From JAVEDQ01 sp035468175 (GTDB lineage: Bacteria; Actinomycetota; Actinomycetes; Frankiales; Frankiaceae), in contig DATITC010000172.1 in the NCBI GenBank assembly GCA_035468175.1, forward strand, positions 1 to 64,000: a stretch of 64,000 nucleotides of DNA. The letters are read 5' to 3'. The notes under the pieces are model-generated. The model was not told the origin of the DNA, ran no database searches, and was given only the letters and a program-made list of their open reading frames with translations. This document shows, one piece after another, positions 58,082-64,000 of this stretch. Each line of letters begins with the position of its first letter. Position 1 is the stretch's first letter. The position numbers were made by a program, and so were the translations under genes.

Positions 58082-58623
58082 GGGTTGTAGGACCCTTCGT
58101 CGCCGCGCATCGTCTCGCGCCCGCTGGCGTGCTTGCGGAAGTGCTCCAGCGGCACGACGAGGAACAGGCCGGTGGCGCGCAGCGCGGTGGGCCCGTCCGG
58201 GGCGTCGAGCCGACCCTCGCACCGCACGAACGTCTTCCGTCCGGCGACCGCGGTGCACTCGGCGCGCAGGTGGAGGTCGGTGCCGACAGGGACGGGGAGC
58301 AGGTAGTCGACCTCGAGCCGGGCCGTGACGGCCGGGCGGCGAAGCAGCCAGTTGAGGAAGCCGAGCGCCTCGTCCGCCGCCGTGGCCAGGACCCCGCCGT
58401 GCGCCAGGCCGGGAGCCCCCTGGTGCGCCTCGGCCACCCGGAACACCGCGTCGACGGCGACCCCCTCGGCCACCGTCACCGACAGGTGGAGGCCGGTCGG
58501 ATGATCGGCTCCACAGCCGAAGCACTGCGCGTAGTGCGGCGGCAGGACGGTGCCGACGGGGGGTGCGTCCGTCGAGCGCTGGGGCGACATCGCGTCCGGC
58601 GGTGGGGTCAGCGAGAGAGCCAC
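58078..58623 (-). CDS. PaaI/hotdog-fold thioesterase
   Basis: 181 residues (GTG 58623, or ATG 58590). The N-terminal Cys motif QCFGCGADHPTGLHL and hotdog block AHQGAPGLAHGGVLATAADEALGFLNWLL...TARLEVDYLLPVPVGTDLHLRAECTAVAGRKTFV resemble acyl-CoA thioesterases of the PaaI/THEM4 type. It probably hydrolyses a small acyl-CoA; substrate unknown. Coupled to dut. Confidence 0.85.
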   Translation of the reverse strand: MALSLTPPPDAMSPQRSTDAPPVGTVLPPHYAQCFGCGADHPTGLHLSVTVAEGVAVDAVFRVAEAHQGAPGLAHGGVLATAADEALGFLNWLLRRPAVTARLEVDYLLPVPVGTDLHLRAECTAVAGRKTFVRCEGRLDAPDGPTALRATGLFLVVPLEHFRKHASGRETMRGDEGSYNP

Positions 58624-58777
58624 GGATCTCCTGCGGTTGGCTACAGCGGAGGGGTCCGCCGCCAGCGGTGGACGTTACCGGCCTTCAATCGGCGAGGTGG
58701 AGCACGTGCGAGCTTGAGCGCAGGGGGAATGCCTGCGCCCGGGGCAGATCCGCTGCCGCCAGCGAGGGAGGTTCCAC

Positions 58778-59632
58778 GTGGGAAAGTCGGTCGTGATCAC
58801 CGGAGCGAATTCCGGGATCGGCCTGGTCACCGCCATCGAGCTCGCGAAGGCGGGTTACGAGGTGTTCGGCACCGCCCGCAGCGCGGAGAAGGCGTCCGAA
58901 CTCGAGGAGCAGGCGACCGCCCAGGGCGTGTCGGTCACCGGTGTCGTCTGCGACGTGAGTGACCCCGAGTCCTGCGACAAGGGCTTCACCGAGATCGCGA
59001 ACCGCACCGGCGGCGGTCCGGACGCAGTCATCAACAACGCCGGCACCGCGCAGGCCGGCGCCATCGAGGACGTGTCCGACGAGCTGGTGCATCAGCAGCT
59101 GGAGATCAACCTCGTCGCGCCCGCCCGGGTCGCCCGCATCGTCCTGCCCCACATGCGCGAGCAGGGCAGCGGCCACATCATCAACATCTCGTCGATCGCC
59201 GGCCGCATGTCGCTGCCGATGATGGGCTGGTACTGCGCCTCCAAGCACGGGCTGGAGGCGATGACGGACGCGCTGCGCGTCGAGGCCGCCCTCTTCGGCG
59301 TGAAGGTGACGCTGATCGAGCCGGGCAGCTTCGGCACCAGCATCTGGGCCAGCGGCGCCGGGAGCATGCCGGAGCCGAGCAACCCGGTCTACGCAGGCGC
59401 CTACACGCAGAGCAAGAGCGCCATCTCGCGCGACCACCTGTTGCCGGACCCGATATGGGTGGCCCGCACCATTCGGCTCGCACTGGCCAGCCCGGTGCCG
59501 TTGGCGCGTTACCTGGTGGGAGTCGACGCGGTCACCGGCGCAATCGCCGAGAACCTAGCGCCGACGATGGTCTCGGACGTCGTGAAGGGCGTGGCCACGG
59601 GCCTGCGAAAGCTGCCGTTCACCGGACGCTGA
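58778..59632 (+). CDS. SDR family oxidoreductase
   Basis: 284 residues from a GTG with GGGAGG. Classical SDR motifs: VVITGANSGIGLVTAIEL (TGxxxGIG), NNAGTAQAGAIED, Ser in IINISSIAGRM, YxxxK as WYCASKHGLEAMTDAL. The last 80 residues form a long C-terminal substrate region. It reduces or oxidises an unknown alcohol/ketone with NAD(P)H. Single gene, followed by a terminator. Confidence 0.9.
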   Translation: MGKSVVITGANSGIGLVTAIELAKAGYEVFGTARSAEKASELEEQATAQGVSVTGVVCDVSDPESCDKGFTEIANRTGGGPDAVINNAGTAQAGAIEDVSDELVHQQLEINLVAPARVARIVLPHMREQGSGHIINISSIAGRMSLPMMGWYCASKHGLEAMTDALRVEAALFGVKVTLIEPGSFGTSIWASGAGSMPEPSNPVYAGAYTQSKSAISRDHLLPDPIWVARTIRLALASPVPLARYLVGVDAVTGAIAENLAPTMVSDVVKGVATGLRKLPFTGR

Positions 59633-59648
59633 TCGCTGGTCCGAGCAA

Positions 59649-59694
59649 GCTGTGCGGGGTTCCACCGGCTCCCACCGGCCAAACCCCACACAGC
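59649..59694. terminator. Hairpin between SDR and DUF2945 genes
   Basis: GCTGTGCGGGGTT (59649-59661) and AACCCCACACAGC (59682-59694) pair at 12 of 13 positions around a 20-nt loop that itself holds a duplicated CCACCGG. It is 16 bp past the SDR stop. Confidence 0.7.
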
Positions 59695-59699
59695 GTCCG

Positions 59700-59719
59700 C
59701 CCGCCGCCAATTCGGCGGG
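59700..59719 (-). terminator. Hairpin directly after DUF2945
   Basis: CCCGCCG (59700-59706) and CGGCGGG (59713-59719) flank a 6-nt AT-containing loop and abut the DUF2945 stop codon. Together with the previous hairpin it separates the two convergent genes. Confidence 0.55.
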
Positions 59720-59929
59720 TCAGTCCTTCTCGAGCGCACCCGGCTTGTGTACGGCGTCGCCGCCGGACTTCTCGCTCTCGACCAGGTACTGCGGGTTGTC
59801 CTCGTCGGCGCGGACCGTCCGGCCGGCCTCCTCGGAGTCTTCGGTGATCTTCTTCTTGACCGTGCCCTCAGCAGTGCCGCCGTGCGACTTCCAGGAGACG
59901 TGGTCGCCCTTTTCGAATTCATCAGCCAT
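59720..59929 (-). CDS. DUF2945 (HVA-type TUDOR-like) protein, 69 aa
   Basis: ATG at 59929. MADEFEKGDHVSWKSHGGTAEGTVKKKITEDSEEAGRTVRADEDNPQYLVESEKSGGDAVHKPGALE is a full-length hypervirulence-associated TUDOR domain (DUF2945), a small SH3-like barrel. These proteins are common in soil bacteria; ligand and role are unknown. It is divergent from the DUF4235 gene with about 110 bp between. Confidence 0.85.
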   Translation of the reverse strand: MADEFEKGDHVSWKSHGGTAEGTVKKKITEDSEEAGRTVRADEDNPQYLVESEKSGGDAVHKPGALEKD

Positions 59930-60038
59930 GGCAGGCCGGTACCCGTACGACCGGGCTTTGACCGCCCGATCTGTCCGGTCCCCGGCGCTATACGGTTGGC
60001 TCGCTCGTGACGACGCACCAAACCGGAGGGGAAGCCGC

Positions 60039-60350
60039 GTGGCGAACGCAGTGGACAAGACCTGGTGGAAGGTCATCAGCGGGGTGGGCACCGTTCTCGC
60101 GGGCAACGTGGCCAAGAACGCGCTCGAGAAGAGCTACAAGGGCGTGACCGGCAAGATCCCGCCGGCGAACCCGGAGGACCCGGACGTCGACTGGAGCGAA
60201 GCCCTCACGTGGGCGATCGTCAGCGGCGTCGTCATAGCGGTCGCGCGGCTGCTGTTCCAGCGGGCCGCAGCCGGCGCGTACATCAAGCGCACCGGCGAGC
60301 TGCCACCCGGACTCGAACGCGACGACCAAGTCGCCGACAACGACGACTGA
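60039..60350 (+). CDS. DUF4235 family membrane protein
   Basis: 103 residues from a GTG with GGAGGGGAAG. AVDKTWWKVISGVGTVLAGNVAKNALEKSYKGVTGKIPPANPEDPDVDWSEALTWAIVSGVVIAVARLLFQR fits DUF4235: two membrane helices joined by a conserved P/D-rich loop. The C-terminus is acidic. Function unknown. It is the first of four codirectional genes. Confidence 0.88.
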   Translation: MANAVDKTWWKVISGVGTVLAGNVAKNALEKSYKGVTGKIPPANPEDPDVDWSEALTWAIVSGVVIAVARLLFQRAAAGAYIKRTGELPPGLERDDQVADNDD

Positions 60351-60364
60351 GCGGACGACCTCCA

Positions 60365-60967
60365 ATGGTTTCGCTGCCCGGCGAACAGTCACTGCGGGCC
60401 GAGCGTGCTGCGTTCGTCTCCACGGTCTCCGAACTCTCCCCCGCTGACTTCGACGCGGCACCGACCCTGTGCGAGGGCTGGGCGCCGCGCGATGTGCTCG
60501 CCCACCTGATCGGTATCGACGACGAGGCGGCTACCTACCTGCGGGCCGCCGGCCGGGTCAACACCGCGAACGGGCGCATCGTCGCCGCCGCTCGCCACCG
60601 CAGCCGCGAGGAGTTGCTCGAGCGGGCGCAGCGCTGGGCCGCGAAACCGGCCATGCACGTCCGGCTCGCCGCCCTGCCGCTGCTCGGCGATCTCGGGGTG
60701 CACCACTCCGACGTGCTCCGTGGGCTGGGTCGGCGTCACCTGGAGATGCCGCCCGCGGTCGGTCGGGCGATCCTGCGCGAGGGCTTCCTCCTCGGTGCGG
60801 CCCGCGCGGTGCGCTACCGCGTCCAGGCGGACGGTGGCCGCCCGATCGGTCTGCCCGGCCGCCCGATCGTGCGCGGCACCGCTGAGGCCCTCGGCATGTG
60901 GCTGGCGGGACGGGACTCCGTCGCCGGGGAGCTGCAGTTCGACCGGACGGAGCCGAAGTCGGCATGA
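60365..60967 (+). CDS. MDMPI-domain (maleylpyruvate isomerase-type, mycothiol-dependent) protein
   Basis: 200 residues from ATG 60365, 14 bp after DUF4235. A DinB/MDMPI-like four-helix fold: LRAERAAFVSTVSELSPADFDAAPTLCEGWAPRDVLAHLIGIDDEA gives the metal-binding His with the typical T-x-C-x-x-W segment, and LGVHHSDVLRGLG the second His pair. Family members use mycothiol or act as thiol transferases, in line with an actinomycete host; substrate unknown. The stop overlaps the amidase start (ATGA). Confidence 0.85.
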   Translation: MVSLPGEQSLRAERAAFVSTVSELSPADFDAAPTLCEGWAPRDVLAHLIGIDDEAATYLRAAGRVNTANGRIVAAARHRSREELLERAQRWAAKPAMHVRLAALPLLGDLGVHHSDVLRGLGRRHLEMPPAVGRAILREGFLLGAARAVRYRVQADGGRPIGLPGRPIVRGTAEALGMWLAGRDSVAGELQFDRTEPKSA

Positions 60968-62433
60968 GCGCCGGAGCCGACGGCGGCAGGCCCGCCGAAG
61001 GCGGCAGGACCGCCGACGCCCCAGCCGACGAGGAGCTCGCCTTCGCCGGCGTCCAGCAGCTGCTCGAACTGCTGCGCGCCGGCTCGGTGACCAGCCGAGC
61101 GCTGGTCGAGATGTTCCTGCGCCGGATCGCCCGGTTCGACGGGGAGCTCTCCGCGTTCAGGGTCGTCCTGGCCGATGAGGCCCGAGCCGCCGCGGACGCC
61201 GCGGACGCCCGCCGGACCGGCTCCGACGACCCCGACGGGTTGCCGCCGCTGCTGGGGCTGCCGATCGCGGTGAAGGACAACATGCACGTCGCCGGAGTGC
61301 CGACCCGCTACGGCACCGGCTCCCCCGAGCTGCCCGCCGCGTTCGACAGCGAGGTGGTCCGGCAGCTGCGCGCCGCCGGTTGCGTGCTCCTCGGCAAGAC
61401 GACCATGCCCGAGTTGGCGCTGTTCCCGTTCGGCCCGGCTCGCAATCCGTGGGATCCGTCGCGAACCTCGGGCGGCTCGTCCAGCGGGTCGGCCGCGGCC
61501 GTCGCCGCCGGGCTCGTCCCCGCCGCGACCGCCACCGACGGTGGCGGCTCGATCCGGATCCCGGCCGCGCTGTGCGGGCTGGTCGGCCTGAAGCCGACCC
61601 CTGGGCTGGTCTCATTCGGTCCGGACAAGGAGCACTGGTACGGCCTGTCAGCAGCCGGCTTCCTCACCCGCTCGGTCGCGGACGCCGCCCTGCTGGTCGA
61701 CGCCGTCCGAACCTCGACGTCAACCCTCCTCGAGGCTCCCACGGGCTTGGTGGAGGCCGCCGCCGGCGAACCGCAGCCGCTCCGGATCGGACTGACCCGG
61801 CACGGGGCGGCCTCGCCGAAGAAGGTCCCGATCCATCCCGAGGTCTTCAACGCCCTCGACGACACCGCCGGCCTGCTCGCCGGCCTCGGCCACGCCGTCG
61901 GCCCACTCGAGCCCGAGATCGGCTACCTGCAGGGCGCTTTCGTCCCGCTCTACCTGCGTGGAGCCCGGGACGATCAGGTCCGGCTGGTGGAACCGCGCGC
62001 CCTCGGCGCCCCGGCCCGTCTCCTCGCCCGGCTCGGCGGCTTGGTCAACGACCGGCAGGTCGCCGCCGCGCGCCGCCGCGGTGATCGCCTGCGTACCCGG
62101 CTGCTGCGCGTGTTCGAGGGGGTGGACGTGCTGCTCACCCCGACGGTGCCGGCCCCGGCCGCGCCGGCCGACCGGTACGACCGGGCCGGCGCTCTACCCA
62201 CCGTTCTCGCGAGCACCGACCAGGTCGGCTACACCACGGCCTGGAACGTGGTCGGCTTTCCCGCGGTATCGGTGCCTGCGGGGTGGTCCCGCGATGGCCT
62301 GCCGCTGGCGGTCCAGCTGATCGGACCCCCCGGCAGCGAGGCGCGTCTGCTCCGGTTGGCCGCCGAGCTGGAACGTGCCCAGGACTGGACCGCAGCCCGA
62401 CCGGCCCGGTTCTCTCCGGTGGACCCGGGGTGA
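60964..62433 (+). CDS. Amidase (amidase-signature family)
   Basis: 489 residues. The Ser-cisSer-Lys triad is visible: Lys in LPIAVKDNMHVAG, cis-Ser in RTSGGSSSGSAAAVAAG and the nucleophile in TDGGGSIRIPAALCGLVGLKPTPG. The enzyme hydrolyses an amide, possibly of a small xenobiotic or cell-wall-like substrate; related to GatA but alone, without GatB/GatC. Translationally coupled to the MDMPI gene. Confidence 0.9.
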   Translation: MSAGADGGRPAEGGRTADAPADEELAFAGVQQLLELLRAGSVTSRALVEMFLRRIARFDGELSAFRVVLADEARAAADAADARRTGSDDPDGLPPLLGLPIAVKDNMHVAGVPTRYGTGSPELPAAFDSEVVRQLRAAGCVLLGKTTMPELALFPFGPARNPWDPSRTSGGSSSGSAAAVAAGLVPAATATDGGGSIRIPAALCGLVGLKPTPGLVSFGPDKEHWYGLSAAGFLTRSVADAALLVDAVRTSTSTLLEAPTGLVEAAAGEPQPLRIGLTRHGAASPKKVPIHPEVFNALDDTAGLLAGLGHAVGPLEPEIGYLQGAFVPLYLRGARDDQVRLVEPRALGAPARLLARLGGLVNDRQVAAARRRGDRLRTRLLRVFEGVDVLLTPTVPAPAAPADRYDRAGALPTVLASTDQVGYTTAWNVVGFPAVSVPAGWSRDGLPLAVQLIGPPGSEARLLRLAAELERAQDWTAARPARFSPVDPG

Positions 62434-62476
62434 CGTCCCCGTAAGCACCGGGTGACCATTGGGTTACGCTCCAGGC

Positions 62477-63781
62477 GTGGTGGATCTCCGCTTGCCGGGA
62501 CGAGTTCTGCGCAATTTCGCGTCCCCACGCCAGCTCCCCGTGGCCGGTGGAGAGTTCAACGACGCCGTCCGGGCCCGGCTCCGCGCCGCGCCGAGTGAGC
62601 CGCTGCTGTACGGGCGGTCGGCATCCGTGGTCCTCGATACCGGCGTCGAGAAGGCCACCGTCGATGTGAAGGACGGCCGGCTCTCCTCGCACCCGGGGGC
62701 GCCGCGGAAGCCCAACACGGTGATCCGGGGTTCGCTGGAGGTCCTCACCGACGTGGTGCACGGCAAGGCCTCGGGCATCGGCGCCTTCCTGAACGGTGAG
62801 GTCACCGTGCGCGGTGACCTGTCCCTCTCGCTCGCTCTCGACGGCTTGTTCGAGCGCGCCGACCAGCCGGTCCAGTGGCCGCGGGCAACACTCGCCTGCC
62901 CTCGCGGCGTCGACACCGCCTACCTCGACGCCGGGCCCAGCGATGCCCCGGTGGTCGTGCTGCTGCACGGACTCGGTGGGACCAACGCGTCGATGCTCCC
63001 GCTGATGTGGGAGCTCGCGACCGACCACCGTGTTCTCGCCCCCGACCTTCCGGGCTTCGGCGGGTCGGCCAAGCCGCACGCCCGGTACGACGCGGCGTGG
63101 TTCGTCGACTGGCTCACCAGCTTCCTCGACGAGCTCGGCGTCGACCGGGCCGTGCTGATCGGCAACTCGATGGGCGGCCGCATCTCCCTCGAGGCGGGAC
63201 TGCGGGCCCCCGAACGGGTCGACGCGCTGGTGCTCCTCTCGGCGGCGGCGGCATTCCGCCGGCTTCGGCAGTGGATCCCACTGGTGCGGCTGCTACGCCC
63301 GGAGCTCGGCTACTCGCCCATCCCGGTCCCGCACTCGATGGTGGTCGAGACGATCCGCGCGATGTTCAGCGACCCGGACCGGATGCCGCAGGAGTGGCTG
63401 GAGGCCGGGGCCGACGAGTTCCTCCGGGTGTTCGCCACCCGGGAAGGGCGCTTCGCCTTCCTGTCCTGCCTGCGCCAGATCTACCTCGACGAGGCGTACG
63501 GCGAGCGCGGGTTCTGGGACCGGCTTCCCTCGCTGAAGCCGCCGGCGTTGTTCGTCTGGGGGGACCGGGACCGGCTGGTGCCCGCGGCGTTCGCCCGGTA
63601 CGTGGCCCACGCCCTGCCCGAGGCCGGGGCGATCGTGCTCGAGGACTGCGGGCATGTGCCCCAGTTCGAGCACCCGGACGAGGTGGCGGCGATGACCCGC
63701 GGCTTCCTTTTCGACGTCGAGGCCGACATCGCCGCCGTCAAGACCGCCGCCGTCAAGACCGCCGCCATGGGCGACCACTAG
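62477..63781 (+). CDS. SCP2-like domain fused to alpha/beta hydrolase
   Basis: 434 residues. The first 130 residues resemble an SCP2 sterol-carrier fold (ASVVLDTGVEKATVDVKDGRL...GSLEVLTDVVHGKASGIGAFLNGEVTVRGDLSLSLALDGLF). An alpha/beta hydrolase follows: VVVLLHGLGGTNASMLPL (oxyanion hole), LIGNSMGGRISLE (Ser), WGDRDRLVPAAFA (Asp) and EDCGHVPQFEHP (His), all intact. The fusion suggests binding and cleavage of a lipid ester. The tail ends with a repeated VKTAA unit. Start GTG at 62477 or 62480. Confidence 0.85.
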   Translation: MVDLRLPGRVLRNFASPRQLPVAGGEFNDAVRARLRAAPSEPLLYGRSASVVLDTGVEKATVDVKDGRLSSHPGAPRKPNTVIRGSLEVLTDVVHGKASGIGAFLNGEVTVRGDLSLSLALDGLFERADQPVQWPRATLACPRGVDTAYLDAGPSDAPVVVLLHGLGGTNASMLPLMWELATDHRVLAPDLPGFGGSAKPHARYDAAWFVDWLTSFLDELGVDRAVLIGNSMGGRISLEAGLRAPERVDALVLLSAAAAFRRLRQWIPLVRLLRPELGYSPIPVPHSMVVETIRAMFSDPDRMPQEWLEAGADEFLRVFATREGRFAFLSCLRQIYLDEAYGERGFWDRLPSLKPPALFVWGDRDRLVPAAFARYVAHALPEAGAIVLEDCGHVPQFEHPDEVAAMTRGFLFDVEADIAAVKTAAVKTAAMGDH

Positions 63782-63800
63782 CACCTATCGGCCAGCCGGC

Positions 63801-64000
63801 TCAGGACGCAGTGTGGCGTTTCGATGCCTTCCTCGAGGCCTTCCTCGATGCCTTCTTCGGGCGGGGTTCGTCGTGCGCACGCACCCACTCGTCCAGGATC
63901 GGCCAGCTCGTCGTCCGGGCGGCGCGGCCGGTGAGCACGCCGAGGTGTCCACCCGGAGCCACCTCGAAGCGCACCTGGCGGGAACCGGTCAATAGCTCCG
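63801..64000 (-). CDS. C-terminus of a PHA synthase/depolymerase-like alpha/beta hydrolase, start outside window
   Basis: The minus-strand frame is open to the right edge, so only the last 66 residues are seen: ELLTGSRQVRFEVAPGGHLGVLTGRAARTTSWPILDEWVRAHDE. The GGHLGV block holds the catalytic His of PhaC-type hydrolases. The last 19 residues are Lys/Ala/Ser/Arg-rich (KKASRKASRKASKRHTAS), a histone-tail-like repeat from three 12-bp DNA units. Such a tail could bind DNA or polymer granules, but that is inference. Confidence 0.75.
   Translation of the reverse strand, partial: ELLTGSRQVRFEVAPGGHLGVLTGRAARTTSWPILDEWVRAHDEPRPKKASRKASRKASKRHTAS

Overview
The window is chromosomal DNA of a high-GC, spore-former-like or filamentous actinomycete. 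Evidence is the very high G+C, frequent GTG starts, ATGA/GTGA gene overlaps, and marker loci found in Actinobacteria: pafB-pafC-tatA-tatC-helY, the GcvH-GarA-MerR-nuclease-MerR block that parallels Mycobacterium tuberculosis Rv1823-Rv1830, a mycothiol-type MDMPI-domain enzyme, and the families DUF3866, DUF4193, DUF3145, DUF3710 and DUF3159. The genus cannot be fixed from the sequence; a Frankineae/Cryptosporangium/Actinoplanes-like organism is a guess. I saw no rRNA, tRNA, CRISPR array, prophage or insertion sequence.

Layout. 1-6.7 kb: 3' part of a lactate-racemase-like gene coupled to an acyltransferase, an SCO6745-type protein, a B12-binding MerR regulator, a decayed narK nitrate transporter, and a uroporphyrinogen-III synthase/winged-helix fusion. 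6.8-14.2 kb: helY, tatC, tatA, two small proteins, pafC and pafB, all on the minus strand. 14.2-21.3 kb: DUF3866, a soluble Ser/Thr kinase, an ATP-grasp enzyme without an ordinary start codon, a trehalose-6-phosphate-synthase-like GT20 enzyme, a HAD phosphatase, DUF5999 and a haloacid dehalogenase. 21.3-27.6 kb: the conserved minus-strand block merR, bifunctional nuclease, merR, garA, gcvH, DUF881, sbp, DUF881, DUF3097. 27.7-30.2 kb: pncA, DUF4193, DUF3145, a tiny Cys/His protein and a decayed baeRF-type gene.

30.2-39.9 kb is the glycogen-to-trehalose cluster glgX/treX, treY and treZ. TreX debranches glycogen, TreY converts the chain end to a trehalosyl unit, and TreZ releases trehalose. Between treY and treZ lies a roughly 3 kb block holding an Rrf2 regulator without cysteines, a TSUP exporter and, between them, a gene joining an AbiEi-type winged helix to a Vsr/DUF559-type nuclease. 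That gene is bracketed by four palindromes of the form GATCAACTGACC...GGTCAGTTGATC, and its own last codons form one palindrome arm. This is the best candidate here for an undescribed element.

39.9-46.3 kb: an epimerase start fragment, an NmrA-like protein, ZapE, a RibD-C reductase, GT9 and GT4 glycosyltransferases and an LigC-type DNA ligase. 46.3-51 kb: sulfate activation genes cysQ, cysD and cysN on the minus strand, divergent from cysC, which carries a degenerate ATP-sulfurylase-like N-terminal domain. 51-64 kb: a polyprenyl glycosylphosphotransferase, a long non-coding gap, a small lipoprotein, a LigD-type polymerase (likely functional partner of the ligase), DUF3159 and OB-fold, alpha/beta hydrolase, DUF3710-dut-thioesterase, SDR, DUF2945, DUF4235, MDMPI-domain enzyme, amidase, an SCP2-hydrolase fusion and the C-terminus of a PHA-type hydrolase with a Lys/Ala/Ser tail.

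Two recurring oddities are (i) short remnants that keep the head or the head and tail of a gene but have lost the middle (narK, baeRF, epimerase), and (ii) many short tandem repeats of 15-18 bp inside or at the ends of genes.
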